In this document: positions 40,501-52,500 of the stretch, piece after piece
Numbering within the stretch: the first letter of the stretch is position 1
How the letters are laid out: the number at the start of each line of letters is the position of its first letter
Source: Puffinus mauretanicus
Lineage: Eukaryota > Chordata > Aves > Procellariiformes > Procellariidae
Reading direction: 5' to 3'
DNA: 64,000 bases
Assembly (NCBI GenBank): GCA_023333565.1
Contig: JAJKFH010000470.1
Span: 682,001-746,000 of the forward strand
Made by a program: the position numbers and the translations under genes
The notes under the pieces: model-generated
The model's database searches: none
What the model was told of the DNA's origin: nothing
Seen by the model: the letters and a program-made list of their open reading frames with translations, nothing else

Positions 40501-43500
40501 CCAAAAGACTCCTATTGTTACCTTGGCTGCCTTTCAGAGAAACACCCTCACAATGATTGTCCCAGGCACTTCATGGATGGTACTGCTCTCCCTGGTGGAA
40601 GCAGGGACTTCACTGAGTTCTGAGCAGCTGCACATGACAACATAGCCCTAATGGCAGCAAGTCTAGGACTTCCTGCTACTCTAAAGTCCAGAATCCCTGA
40701 GACACTAAACATGGGAAATGAACTTAATTCTTTGCATAGTTTTTGTGTTGACCCACTGAAATCTGCAGGAAAACTTACCTTACATCCCAAAGCTTTGGAA
40801 CTGGCACATATTGTCAGATTTCAGAAGGTTAATAACAGTGGACAAGAAATAGAGAGGGAGGACAATGCAATATGCTTGAAGCAAAAGTTCGTATCGTAAA
40901 AAGCTGCAGTTTTAAATGTCACCTATCTTGCCAGGAATGCCCCGTTCTTTGGGGATATTTAGCTGAATAACTAGCAGTTACTGTAAAAGACTCTGTTTCT
41001 CAGCTGATGTAAATTTTTGGTTTGTGGGGCCAAATCCTGTGTAATTATACCTGGCTATAGTCAAGGTAATTGCATGTCACTAAGTTATTTAAAATAACTC
41101 CATAGTAGTGAGTTATCGATGTAGCCAAGAGTAGAATTTTGTCCCATGATTGTAGCATATCTTTGTTCTCAAACAGAATATTTCTTTAGCCTAGTTCTGG
41201 TTTTATTCTGGGGTAAAAGAGAGCAAAAATGAAGCAAAATGGGACAGTGGTACTGCAAGAGCCTAATTTATCCAACCTTCTCCATTATGACTGAGAGTAG
41301 GTACAGCTTGCTTTATTTTCTCACGTTAGCATGCAAGGTTATTAAATTGTTACATTAGCCTAATAAAAACAAGTGCTAATGCAATAAAATGAAAAGTCCC
41401 ACTTTACTGCATTAATCAATAGAAGGGAAACTGCAATATGCTGAGCCAGTTTGACAGTGAGCATTAAGTCTGGAAAAGCAACTAACAATACAATAATTAC
41501 AACAGATTAAAAATTACAAATGAAAAATCGTAGTCCTAATGGAGTCTGAGAAGACCTGTCATAGGTTTTGGAAAGGAAGAAAGGCTTTTGGACATGGCTG
41601 GAACATTTTACTGCTTACGGACTAGATCCTATCAACATGAGTGTCCACACTAGAGTATTTTACATACAGGATGCTGTAAGAATGATCCAGTGAATGGGAT
41701 CTATAATGCTACAAAGCAGAATACAAAACTACATATGATACATGTAAGTGTTTTTGTTCTAGCAGTGCAAGATTCCAGTTTTGATCCATTCATGTACTGA
41801 CAAATGAGGTTCCATATAGCAGAACTCTATTAAGAGAAACGAAGGTCAAAATATTCCTCATTTTTCTGAAGTGTTAGTGACTAGATGACAATGTTCTGTC
41901 AAAGGACTGGAGAATAATAAAAGATAAGACAAATAAATATACATATATGATTATTTTGCTTATTTTTGGGGGTGGAAGGGGTTGTTTTATTTATTTATTT
42001 ATTTCACTCCCAGATGACATGGCAATTAAATCATGAACTCTAGAATTTGTCTTTTTCTGTTCTTTGAAGAGGGAGAAATTCTTACAAAGCAACATCACTA
42101 ATCAAACTAGGAGGGTAGACAAACTCAACTTACTTGAAGGAGAAGCATATTCAGGAGTAGATTTGCGTGGAGGTCCCCATCCTCTCATGTTGTATGCTGA
42201 AACATGGACATAATACCTCTGGCCCTGCAAATGGAAACAACTGGAGTCAAAACTATCACTTGACTCAAAATCTTGGCTGTAATAACTGGAAAGCAGTCCC
42301 TTTTTGAAAAACTTAAATAGTTTTCAGTGGCATCAACTGATGCACCATGACAGATTGAAACATAGCACAAAGATTTCAGGACAGGTGATTTGCTGAGGCT
42401 TAACAGAACACACCAATTCCAACTGACAATCTCTTCTACCAAAGCCGAACCCCGGGAACTCTTACAATCAGACTTCAGGAATAGGGACTCCTCTTTTTCC
42501 TGATGTATTTAACAGAATCTCTCTACCAGCACAGCAATGGAAGAAGCTTCATTTGGCTGCCACTGAAATCAGTCAGACCTTTATCACTGATTTTGATGCA
42601 TAAATCTAGCACTTCTGAAAGTCTAACTTCTAATTTAAATATGTTATATACTTTGGAGAGTATGGACAAACACACCATAAGCACTGTTCTTAACGTGTGC
42701 CTATGGAAGTGACTGTGCAAGCTTGCTTGTTTTTAACTTAAGAACAGTTACTCTGTTTTATTGTTAGAAAATGAGAAAGAGAGTAAACGCATATTGTAGC
42801 TCAGCTCCCTGGAAGACAGTGTGCTTCGAATCAAAGATTTCTTCAGATAAAAGGCTAGAAAAAACCAATATTTTTTTCTATTCTATGTAGAGAGTTTTAT
42901 ATTGTGCCCGTTGCTTACTCTTTAAAGTTAATTGTCTCATTCTGAGAGTCCATGTTTTGGGGCACTGGCCAAGGGTCACATGCATACCTCCCCCTACTAT
43001 AACCTTGTAGGCCTGATTCAGTGTGCAGTGAATTCAGTGGAAAAGCTCCAGCTCAGTGGATGCTGGATTGGGCCCTTCTGATGATGTTTCCAGTGGAAAT
43101 AGTTGTATTTTGAGCAAGCTTTATTTTCATCAAGTATTTTGTGAATCAAAATTTGCTTGCACAAATGGTCCTGAACAGTCTGTAGGAAAAAGATTTTCAG
43201 ACACATGGGCAAAATTATTCTGCTTAAGAATCCATATGAATATTCATCAATTTTCTGCATTGCTAAGCCAGTTCTTATCAGTGGAAAACTGATTTATACA
43301 AAAATAAATAACAAAAATGAAAATGATTGCCATCAACGTGTTGGTGTGTGTGTTCCTAGAAGAAGTAGAAGAGAAAGAACTGTTATTTTACCTATTGGTC
43401 TTCAGAGTCAGGACTAGATCTTTCACAAGCCTTTGATCTGCACTTAGACTATCCTGTGATCCAGAAAACAGCAGCTTTCACTCCAGTCTTTTCTGATCTC

Positions 43501-46500
43501 CCCTAAGCAGGACAACTTATAAAACAGTTCATGCTGTCTGTCTATTCCTTTGTGACTTTTGGATTATGGATACCAGACATACTATGCTTAATGACTGGAA
43601 CTTGTTGGTAGAAGAAAGGCACTCTACAGTTATTAACAACAGGCATGGATGCAAATTATCAGTGTCTTTGTATCACTGGGGCGGCAGGGGGCATCAAGAT
43701 CTAAATCAGTCATTTGGCACTTACCGTTCTGAGACCCGTGATGGTGCACCTCAAAGACTGAAGATTATCCATAATTATTTCACCAACCAAAGGAGAGAAG
43801 TCTTCTGAACAACTCCATTCCACTAGGAAACAAATACCAGGAGAAAATCACATCAGATACCAGTCCAAGCAAAGAAATCAAAGTACTTGAATCACTCACA
43901 GGTTAACTTTTCTCCTAGCAGTTTCCCCTTCCATGTGGATACTAAAAGTCACGTTTAACAAAATAATGTTTAGCAAAACTTCACACAATAATTAAATTAT
44001 ATCTCTGTGTATGAGAGAGAAAAGCAAAATATTGCTCAAAAGCTTTTCAGGAAAGAAAGCTTAAAAATACACTGCAGTACAAATTACATTCAGTCAACAT
44101 TTGCTCTCATTTAAACAATTTCCTTTTACAGAAAGAGAAGCAGTGGAAAAGAGTAGGTAGAGGATTTGGACCTGCTAATGCCATTTGGCAGTTTATACAT
44201 CCAAACCGACAAAAAGTACTGTTTTGCAATTGGTTCTGCATAGGTAGGCATGGGCAAAGAGTCCTTTTGGCTCCACAGGTCCACAAAACTCTCATCACCT
44301 AGCCTTGGCTAATTTATATAGAAACATCCTTCCTGGACTAGATCTGGCACTCACTAGAGTCTCTTCATTGGTTTCAGTGGGTTCTGGCTCTCTTGTCCAA
44401 GCCTGATGCTGCTGTGGTCACTGAAATTACAGAGCTCCACAAGGACCTATCAAGTTGTATCCATTTTTGAAATTAATTAAGTGGCGCTAGGCTGACACAT
44501 CCCTCCCAACCCATCCTGCAGCCTAAATTACAATGGGTACCTTCACCAAAGTGCTCCCATCAACTTATACAGACGACTCATATTCCTGCTTAAGGGGTTA
44601 TGAAATCAGTAGTCCTGCTGTCAGTACTCTTCCTCAGTACTTGCAAAAATGAATGTGCACGTAAAATAGTATCAAACAGACCATGAAAAGCTACTAAATG
44701 ATTTCAAAAAAAGAATATATGCAAGTGGGGAACTGATGGCTGCAGGTAGGAAAACAGCCTCTTTTTCTTAAATTATATTTTATTAATGACAGGTACCATG
44801 ATTAGAATTAAGGTTAATCCCGGAGTCATACCTCTGGGATTTAGTAATTTGTACTTCAGACTCAAACTTCCAGAAAAACCTATCAAAAACATAGTGAAAT
44901 TAATCTCTTAAATTATTCTACTGTAGACATGGGAAAATCCCATTGATTTTCTGGATTTACACCAAAGTAGAGAATTCAACCCAAAGCTTTCCCTTTAAGG
45001 GTCACAAAATTGTTTATAGATACTTTATTTGCACATTTATTAGTATTGGAGTGAATAATTTAGATTAGATCAGAGGGTATAGGCATTTTAATTTCAGCAT
45101 GTGGAATTTTCATCTTCTGGCTGTGTCATACTGGTATTTTCATGTTAAAAGAAAAAGGCTTCACAGAATTTTTTGCATAGCATATACAACATTTAACTGC
45201 CAACACATTTTTCTAAAATAGCCAAGTATCAATAGCAATAGATTTTTTCTTTCGCTCCTAATTGCTCCTTTTCTGTGATTGCAGTTTGTGAATGCACAGC
45301 ATGTTCTGCAACATTTTTGTATTTGCTGCAATGAAAAGAATATTGGTTTTGTCTATTGTCTTTGAACTTTTTCAGTGTATATTTTTCTAGTTTTCCATGG
45401 GTTTTAAATACATAATTACTGCCACCTTTAGTGGAAGCTATCTCTGTACATTAGTATGAAAATGTAGAGACTGTTATGGTACCATATTGTAGGTTTTTAT
45501 TGACAACTTAATTATAGGAATACTTATAAGTACCATTGAACTTGATGGCCTGTCAAAGTTTCCATTGTAAACCATCATTTTCAGGGTTTATAACTCCACT
45601 GTATTAAATCATTGAGGACATTGTATACATGCTGCGAACTTAGACATGTTGCCTGTTTTCCAGAAGGATAAACTGGAGAAAACCTGTTCAAACTGCTGAA
45701 CATGATATCAACAGGCTTGCAGTCCTTTCAGATACCATTTTTGTTTTCAAAGATTAATGTAAAGCAAGATAGTGTCACTCAAGACAGATTCTGCCAACAA
45801 ATCCTGTCTTCATTGAAATCCCCAGCCATGACTGCGTGTGCTTCTCAGCATGAGGGGCAGTGGTAAGGCTGCACTTCAGGCAGCACAAAACAAAAGCCAA
45901 GGGTGAAATAAGCAGCTTTAAGCTGCTTTTGAGCTTCCCAAATTTTTAGCTGTTCTACAGGCTGGAGACTGCCCAAACGTGAACTGGTAGTTCAAGAGGC
46001 ATATTTAAATTTGGGTACCTTACACAAATAAACATTGCAGCCCTATTCTTGATGTGGGTCTCCTTCTCAACCCTTCTACTTGTATTCCGGCATTTAGAAA
46101 AGTGCTCCTAATATTTAGAGATCCTAACACACTGCCTGAAGAGGAATTAACTGCCTTAATCTAAGCAGGATTGCAACCCTACACGTTTGCAAGCATGTGT
46201 ACAGCAGGAACATCATGATACTAGTATTATGACTAGCAACAGCATGGCAGTTCTTAGAAACGATCATAGAATCATACAGGTTGAATCATACAGGTTGAAA
46301 AGACCTCTAAGATCATCATGTCCAACCGTCAACCCAACACCCCCATGCCCACTACACCACGTCCCTAAGGGCCTCATCTACACATCTTTTAAATACTTCC
46401 AGGGATGGTGACTCCACCACTTCCCTGGGCAGCCTGTTCCAAGGCCTGACCACTCTTTCAGTAAAGAAATTTCTCCTAATGTCCAATCTAAACCTCCCTT

Positions 46501-49500
46501 GGCGCAACTTGAGGCCATTTCCTCTCGTCTATCGCTTGTTACTTGGGAGAAGAGACCAACACCCACCCCACTACAACCTCCTTCCAGGTAGTTGTAGAGC
46601 GCGATGAGGTCTCCCCTCACCCTCCTCTTCTCCAGACTAAACAACCCCAGTTCCCTCAGCCGCTCCCCATCAGACTTGTGCTCCAGGCCCTTCACCAGCT
46701 TCGTTGCCCTCCTCTGGACACGCTCCAGCACCTCCATGTCCTTCTTGTAGTGAGGGGCCCAAAACTGAACACAGTATTCGAGGTGCGGCCTCACCAGTGC
46801 CGAGTACAGGGGCACCATCACCTCCCTACTCCTGCTGGCCACACTATTTCTGATACAGGCCAGGATGCTGTTGGCCTTCTTGGCCACCTGGGCACACTGC
46901 CGGCTCATGTTCAGCCGCCTGTCAACCAGCACCCCCAGGTCCTTTTCCTCTGGGCAGCTTTCCAGCCACTCTTCCCCAAGCCTGTAGCGTTGCCTGGGGT
47001 TGTTGTGGCCGAAGTGCAGGACCCGGCACTTGGCCTGCTGAACCTCATACAGTTGGCCCCAGCCCATCGATCCAGCCTGTCCAGGTCCCTCTGCAGAGCC
47101 TTCCTACCCTCGAGCAGATCAACACTCCCGCCCAGCTTGGTGTCATCTGCAAACTTACTGAGGGAGCACTCGATCCCCTCGTCCAGATCGTTGGACCAAG
47201 GATCAAGGACCACTGAGTTCAGAGAAAGAAGCTGAGTTACCAAGGGGAGAAAAGGCTGACATTGCCTTTAAAGCCATCTCAGGAACAGCTGAGGAAGAGG
47301 GTTTTGAAATAATAAATCACAGCTTTGCTCTGATGTTCTAGGGCAAACTGTTGCCCCAACTCATGTTGTTAGTGAAACCCCATGTGCAGGGCAAATGCCC
47401 TCATCCACTTGCTGGGTGACACGGTGATCTCCCAGTCCCTTGAAGGACAACTACTCGCTAGGGAGAGCGACCGAGTCTGCTAGTCCTTTCACGAGGTACT
47501 GAGGAGAGCTGTGTACCCCTCTGATCCCCTCAACCAGCCGAGTCTTCACTGGCTTCTAGGCTGAGGCTCAGCTGTTCTTCTCATTATACAGCCAAGTAAT
47601 GCCAGCATTTTGCACTTACTTTTTTAGCTTACCCTGTGGTGGCTGAGACCCATGAAATGGAAAACACAGGAATATGATATTAGCTTGTGGATCAGGTTAT
47701 GGTTATCATTATGATTGAGAACCCCCCTTTTAAAGGATATTTACCTAAAAAGATAATGTATACAAAGTTACTCAAAATTCAATTTTCAAATATATATATT
47801 TTAAAACCTCACATTTGGAAAAAACCCTGCCCCCGTTTCAATAAAAATTTCCATAACTGAAAAATAAATATTTTTTGAACAGCTGTGTTGGAATAGTGCC
47901 TTCTTTTTCCCCTTGTTTCAAAGTACTGCTGAAAACATATCAACAGGATACACTGAAGCATTTCTATTTTTGACAGAATGTCATTCTCTGACTCATGATA
48001 TCTGTCATAAAGAAACTCATTACAAATTTTGGAATTTTTTGCTTACTTTTGATTTTAACAAACTTTTTTTCCCCATTATTTTACTGATTCAAGTGACATG
48101 GTATAGTTTTAAAGAAATGCAAATCAACTTAACTCATTTATCACTTAAGTTTGTATCTCCTGTTATACATTGCCAGCTTTCAGCTTTCTACCATAATGGT
48201 CGTCTAAAAATAATACATAATATTCAACTATACTCATTCATTGGGTTTTAAACCTTTTAGAAGGATATGAACACCAGTGTCCCTGTTTTATAGATGGGAA
48301 AAAGAAGGCAAGGAGAGGTAGAGCATCTTGTTCACTCAGCAGGCCCCAAAACAACAAGGGACAAACTCCTATGATCTATATTACATTTATTAGGCCAGTG
48401 TTGCTCACACTTTTTGGCTATGTGGGATATATATAGCTCTTTCTGGTACCAGTACAAAGCTACACAGCCATGGTCTTACCCCTGTGATTAACCTGGATCT
48501 AAAATTATGTAACTTTGTGCATGAGCAACCAATCATGAAGGTTTTGCTAAATCTTTGCCTACTTTCTGAGAGAGAGTGCTGGGAGAGACTGCCCTGGTAG
48601 TAAACAAAAAATATCAACCATTTGTGTAACTATAAAGTACTTGGGACTTTAAGAAAGAACAAAAGGCTAGCTCACCTCAGCACTTTAAAAGTTGAATATA
48701 AAAATGCTCAAGTATAAAAACCTGAAGATGAAGAGGGTCCTTTATAAGAGCCCAGGAACAAGAGCTGGTCTTGTAGACTGTACCACTGTGCTATAAAGGA
48801 CTTGAAAGCTGTTGGGTGAATTAAGGATGGAGCATGTTCCAGTCCTGTTCTGAACACCCCAAAGGGCTGCTTTGTCGTGAACGCTGAATGTCTTTGCTGT
48901 TGCGGCTTTCCATCTGACACTTCACGTTATGTCAGAGCAGGGTTTTTTTGTGTGTTTAATATATTGGTGACTATGTGTTTTAATGAAGGTGCCCTGTATT
49001 CCAGAGCTAGCAAATGCACGATGTGTTGCTGCGGTCGCCAAGATAAGTAGTAATTTTTAAATAAACAGCAGTATAAACAGTTACATAAAACTCATGTAAA
49101 TTGCTGGCACATAATTTTAGACTGGCTTAAGTTATGTAACTTACTTGTGGCCAAGTTGTTTTTTTTTTTTTAATACTCAATTCATGCATTTTAAAATAAA
49201 GGGAGAAGTTTATTTTCACCTGTTTCTTTTCTACTCGCTATCTTTCTGTTATACTGAGCATGCCTTAAACAGCTTATCAGAGAGATTGACAGTCAGACAA
49301 GAGACAAAGTGAAGGTACAAAACACCTCCTGACCCTATTGTAGATTCATTCAGGAAAGCACCTTCTCCTGAGTCAAGTAAATAGCCTGAGCCACAGTAGA
49401 ATTTGTCACTTCTCTTGGCATTTGTTTTTGCTTGCACTTAAATTACTCACTGAATTAGTAGATTAATTAGACTGAGGGACATGAGTTCTGTTGCTAAATT

Positions 49501-52500
49501 GATGGGGTCTACAGAATAGAGTACTGAGCTGGGATTCTGGATTTTATTCTTGCATTTGCTACTGACTTGCTGTGTGACCTTGGGCAAAGCATTATGCCAC
49601 TATGGCTTTTAACCCAGACTTAAGCAGCAAAGATTCTCTCTCCTTCCCTTCCTCCCCATGTCCAGGGCCTAGGCTTAAGGATGCTGTGATCTTAGCTTGT
49701 GTTTCCAAGGGCCTCCAAACAAATAATTGCATTGTTCAATAGCTTCCTTTGAAATGTAAAACTGAAAGAGAGCACTAATACCAGAAACTACTTCACACCG
49801 TCTTTTTCTGCCTTCTGATCTTAACAAAATAATTTTAATAATTCACACTCATAATGTCTTAGCAGCTTGATTTAAGGATATTGAACACTGCCATTCATGT
49901 GACTAAAATCAGGATGAAAGTACCTAAACAAATATTTGGAATTATCACACAAGTGAAGAGAATTGAACACTAGTGAAATGCAGGAATCAGTTTTTTTGAT
50001 GTAGACAGCACCACCAGCTCAGATGGAGAACATTCTTTGCAGTATTTGGTCAGCTCCTCCTAGCTGCCTTGCACTGTTCTTTCCAGCCTGAATTAAGAAA
50101 GGAACCCAATTTTTGCAGATTTGGGTTCAGGCTCTGTTCATGCCTCTCTGATGTTTGGAAATTCTCCAAAGAATGATAGGAGAAAGACAAGTCATACCAG
50201 CTGTAGGGAGTACTTATAGAGATCCCAGCATAGTGCTTCCTTTAGGAAAAAACAAATGTTTGGCATTGAGGAGTTTGTATTTGTTCCCATGGATTTGGTT
50301 TTTTTGCGTGAAGGGTATAATCCATCCATAAATGCACATTAACTTAGAACGTCTGGAATTGGTTGCATTCTGCTCAATAAGAATGTAGACAGGGACAATA
50401 TGATACGAGCCACAGCATTTACAAAAGGGACAGGTGAACTTTTCATTTGTTTGTTTGTTTAGGGACTCTAACTGGGATTTACTACAATGCCTAAGGGACT
50501 TAGGCATATTGCTGTGCAAACACAGAAGTTAAAACAGTGTAGTCATGGTCTGGGACTAGGATTTCTAGGTACTACTTAAATTAAAACCTGAGCTCCTAAT
50601 TGCTCTAAATAGTAGTGTACATTATTTTGGATCTTATCTATTATTTCAGTTATTTCTGTAAACTTATTGAAGGCTCTTTGTACTGCGTCAGTAGAAACAT
50701 CAATAAGGCTGAAAAGGAATGAAAAAGATGCAAAGAAACAGCACTGTGTCCACATGAAGTAAATAAAGCACTGCTGTGTTTTAGTGTGAAAGAGCTATGT
50801 TCAGAGATTTAAGGGCCTCTCATCAGAACAACAGTCAGAACAGTACCAAGAAGAGTACCAAGAAGAGCATTCCTAGACTATTCCTAGAGAGCACATCTTC
50901 ATTTGAAACTTCCACGGCTATAAATCTTCATGATACTTGTTTCAGAGAATTTTTTTAATAATCAAATATTTTATTTGCAGTAAAGCTTTTTCCCAGACAG
51001 CTGTGGGCTCCTTTACCCTTTACTCCTGCTAATAATAACCTTAATGATGTTAAATAACCTTTCTTGTGGCCCTGTTTCTGGATGTTCCTTTGACCAAGGC
51101 CAGAATACTCTATTTTACGTCTTGATGTTTATGGGAAGCATTATGACAGCAGGCTGAGTGCCAAAGACACATCTTTGCTTGATCATGGTTTCACTAGTTC
51201 ATCTTATAGCAAATCTACGTTATATAAATGATTTATAAGATACTATTTTTATTGCATTGTAATAAAATTCTCACCAACAGAAAATAAAAAAATTATTGAC
51301 TGTTTTTTCTCAAGTATTTAATTAGTGTTTTCTAAGTACTAAAAATTCTTTATCTGTTTGTAATAAGGTCAGCTATTCCAGTACAAAAAGGAACTTTTTT
51401 CCCTTCTGTTAGTGAAAATGACATTTCTTACTAACATTTTATAAATAACTAAGAAAATGTGCCATGTGGGTGCATATTGGCTTCCAATGTGGGCCAGTGG
51501 TTAAAAAGTTACAATGGATTATAATAACAGCCAAGATTTGTGTCTCAGCCCTGCAATGACAAACATATCCCACGCTGGCTGTGGAAAGAAAAGTGGGAGA
51601 AATACGTGTTAGAACTGTGAAAAGGGCTTGGAGAATAAATGGGGTTCTTATGCAAAGGCTTCGTGTTCTAGAAAGGTATAACAGGCTTGGCTCCGATTCT
51701 GTGAATTTCCACTCCCAGTGGGTACGTTTTACTCATGTAATCTGTATAACCAAAGCCAGTGGGGAAGCTTATGAACGTAAGGACTACTCATTTGTGTGAA
51801 GCGCGCATGGGTTAGGCTCAGCTTCTTCCCAAAACATAACACATTAAAATGTAATTAATAATGAGCAGTAGGGAAAATGCAAACAAAAAAGTAATCTATC
51901 ACAATGTACGAGACAAAGCAGAACACTGCACAGCACTGTTAACAAAGAAAGTAAATACACAAACGCTAATTCAAGTAATCTGTTTAATGGGATTCCACTG
52001 CTTTTCCTCTGGTTCTCCTGTAATATATTTTTAAAGATGGACTTAGCTGCATAGATTTTAATTAATTATATTTAAGGCTTTTATTTCTTTATAAACTAAT
52101 CCCTACAGTAGCTTAAAGAGCTTTCACCTTTCCCTAGCACTGCAGCCAGGTGTTGCAGGCAAAACAGTCTTGATTTGGGGAATTTTTACTTAATTTAATT
52201 TATTGCCAATTAACACAAACTTCTAATCACTCATTCAGGTGAGAAGAAAGAAAACATAAACAATTAAACAAACATTTAAGTGAACACCTTTTCACCACCT
52301 TTTCCAGGCTCAACTTAAGCCAAAAACCTATCCTCCCCCTTTCCTACTGTCAACTTCCCTTGTCTCCACCGTGGGGTTACACTCAGCGATAGGGTATTCC
52401 ATCGCATTTAGAGCTAGCCGGGCCAGTTGTGACCAGCACCCAGCATCTTCTGACCTCCTCCCACACCTGTGGCCCCTGGCTACTGAAACCTGCCATATAT

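Larger units (their letters stand above)
38326..42133 (-). other. Intron W4-W5
   Basis: GT-AG intron of 3808 nt. It contains a MIR-like fragment (38717-38790) and a TTTA microsatellite (41985-42004). ORFs on both strands near 39250-40900 have no recognisable homology. Confidence 0.85.
46264..47192 (-). mobile_element. CR1 LINE, 5'-truncated 3' portion
   Basis: On the minus strand the element runs from RT coding sequence through the CR1 3' region to the typical ATTCTATGAT-like end (plus strand ATCATAGAATCATACAGG at 46263). The 3' region includes AGGAGAAATTTCTTTACTGA and GAACAGGCTGCCCAGGGAAG, standard CR1 words. Homology stops at about 47192 within the ATCGTTGGACC region, a usual random 5' truncation. 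CR1 is the dominant LINE of birds and other reptiles, and this copy supports a sauropsid source. I see no obvious target-site duplication. The tail is a duplicated 14-mer instead of the usual 8-mer microsatellite. Confidence 0.95.

Noticed and set aside
46543..47235. 230-codon plus-strand ORF
   Set aside because: It is the antisense shadow of the minus-strand CR1 reverse-transcriptase fragment.
47913..48251. 112-codon plus-strand ORF
   Set aside because: Phe/Ile/Leu-rich translation of AT-rich intron DNA with no motif or splice context.
51485..51560. Possible further MIR-like fragment
   Set aside because: Only one word (CAGTGGTTAA) resembles the MIR start; too weak to list as a feature.
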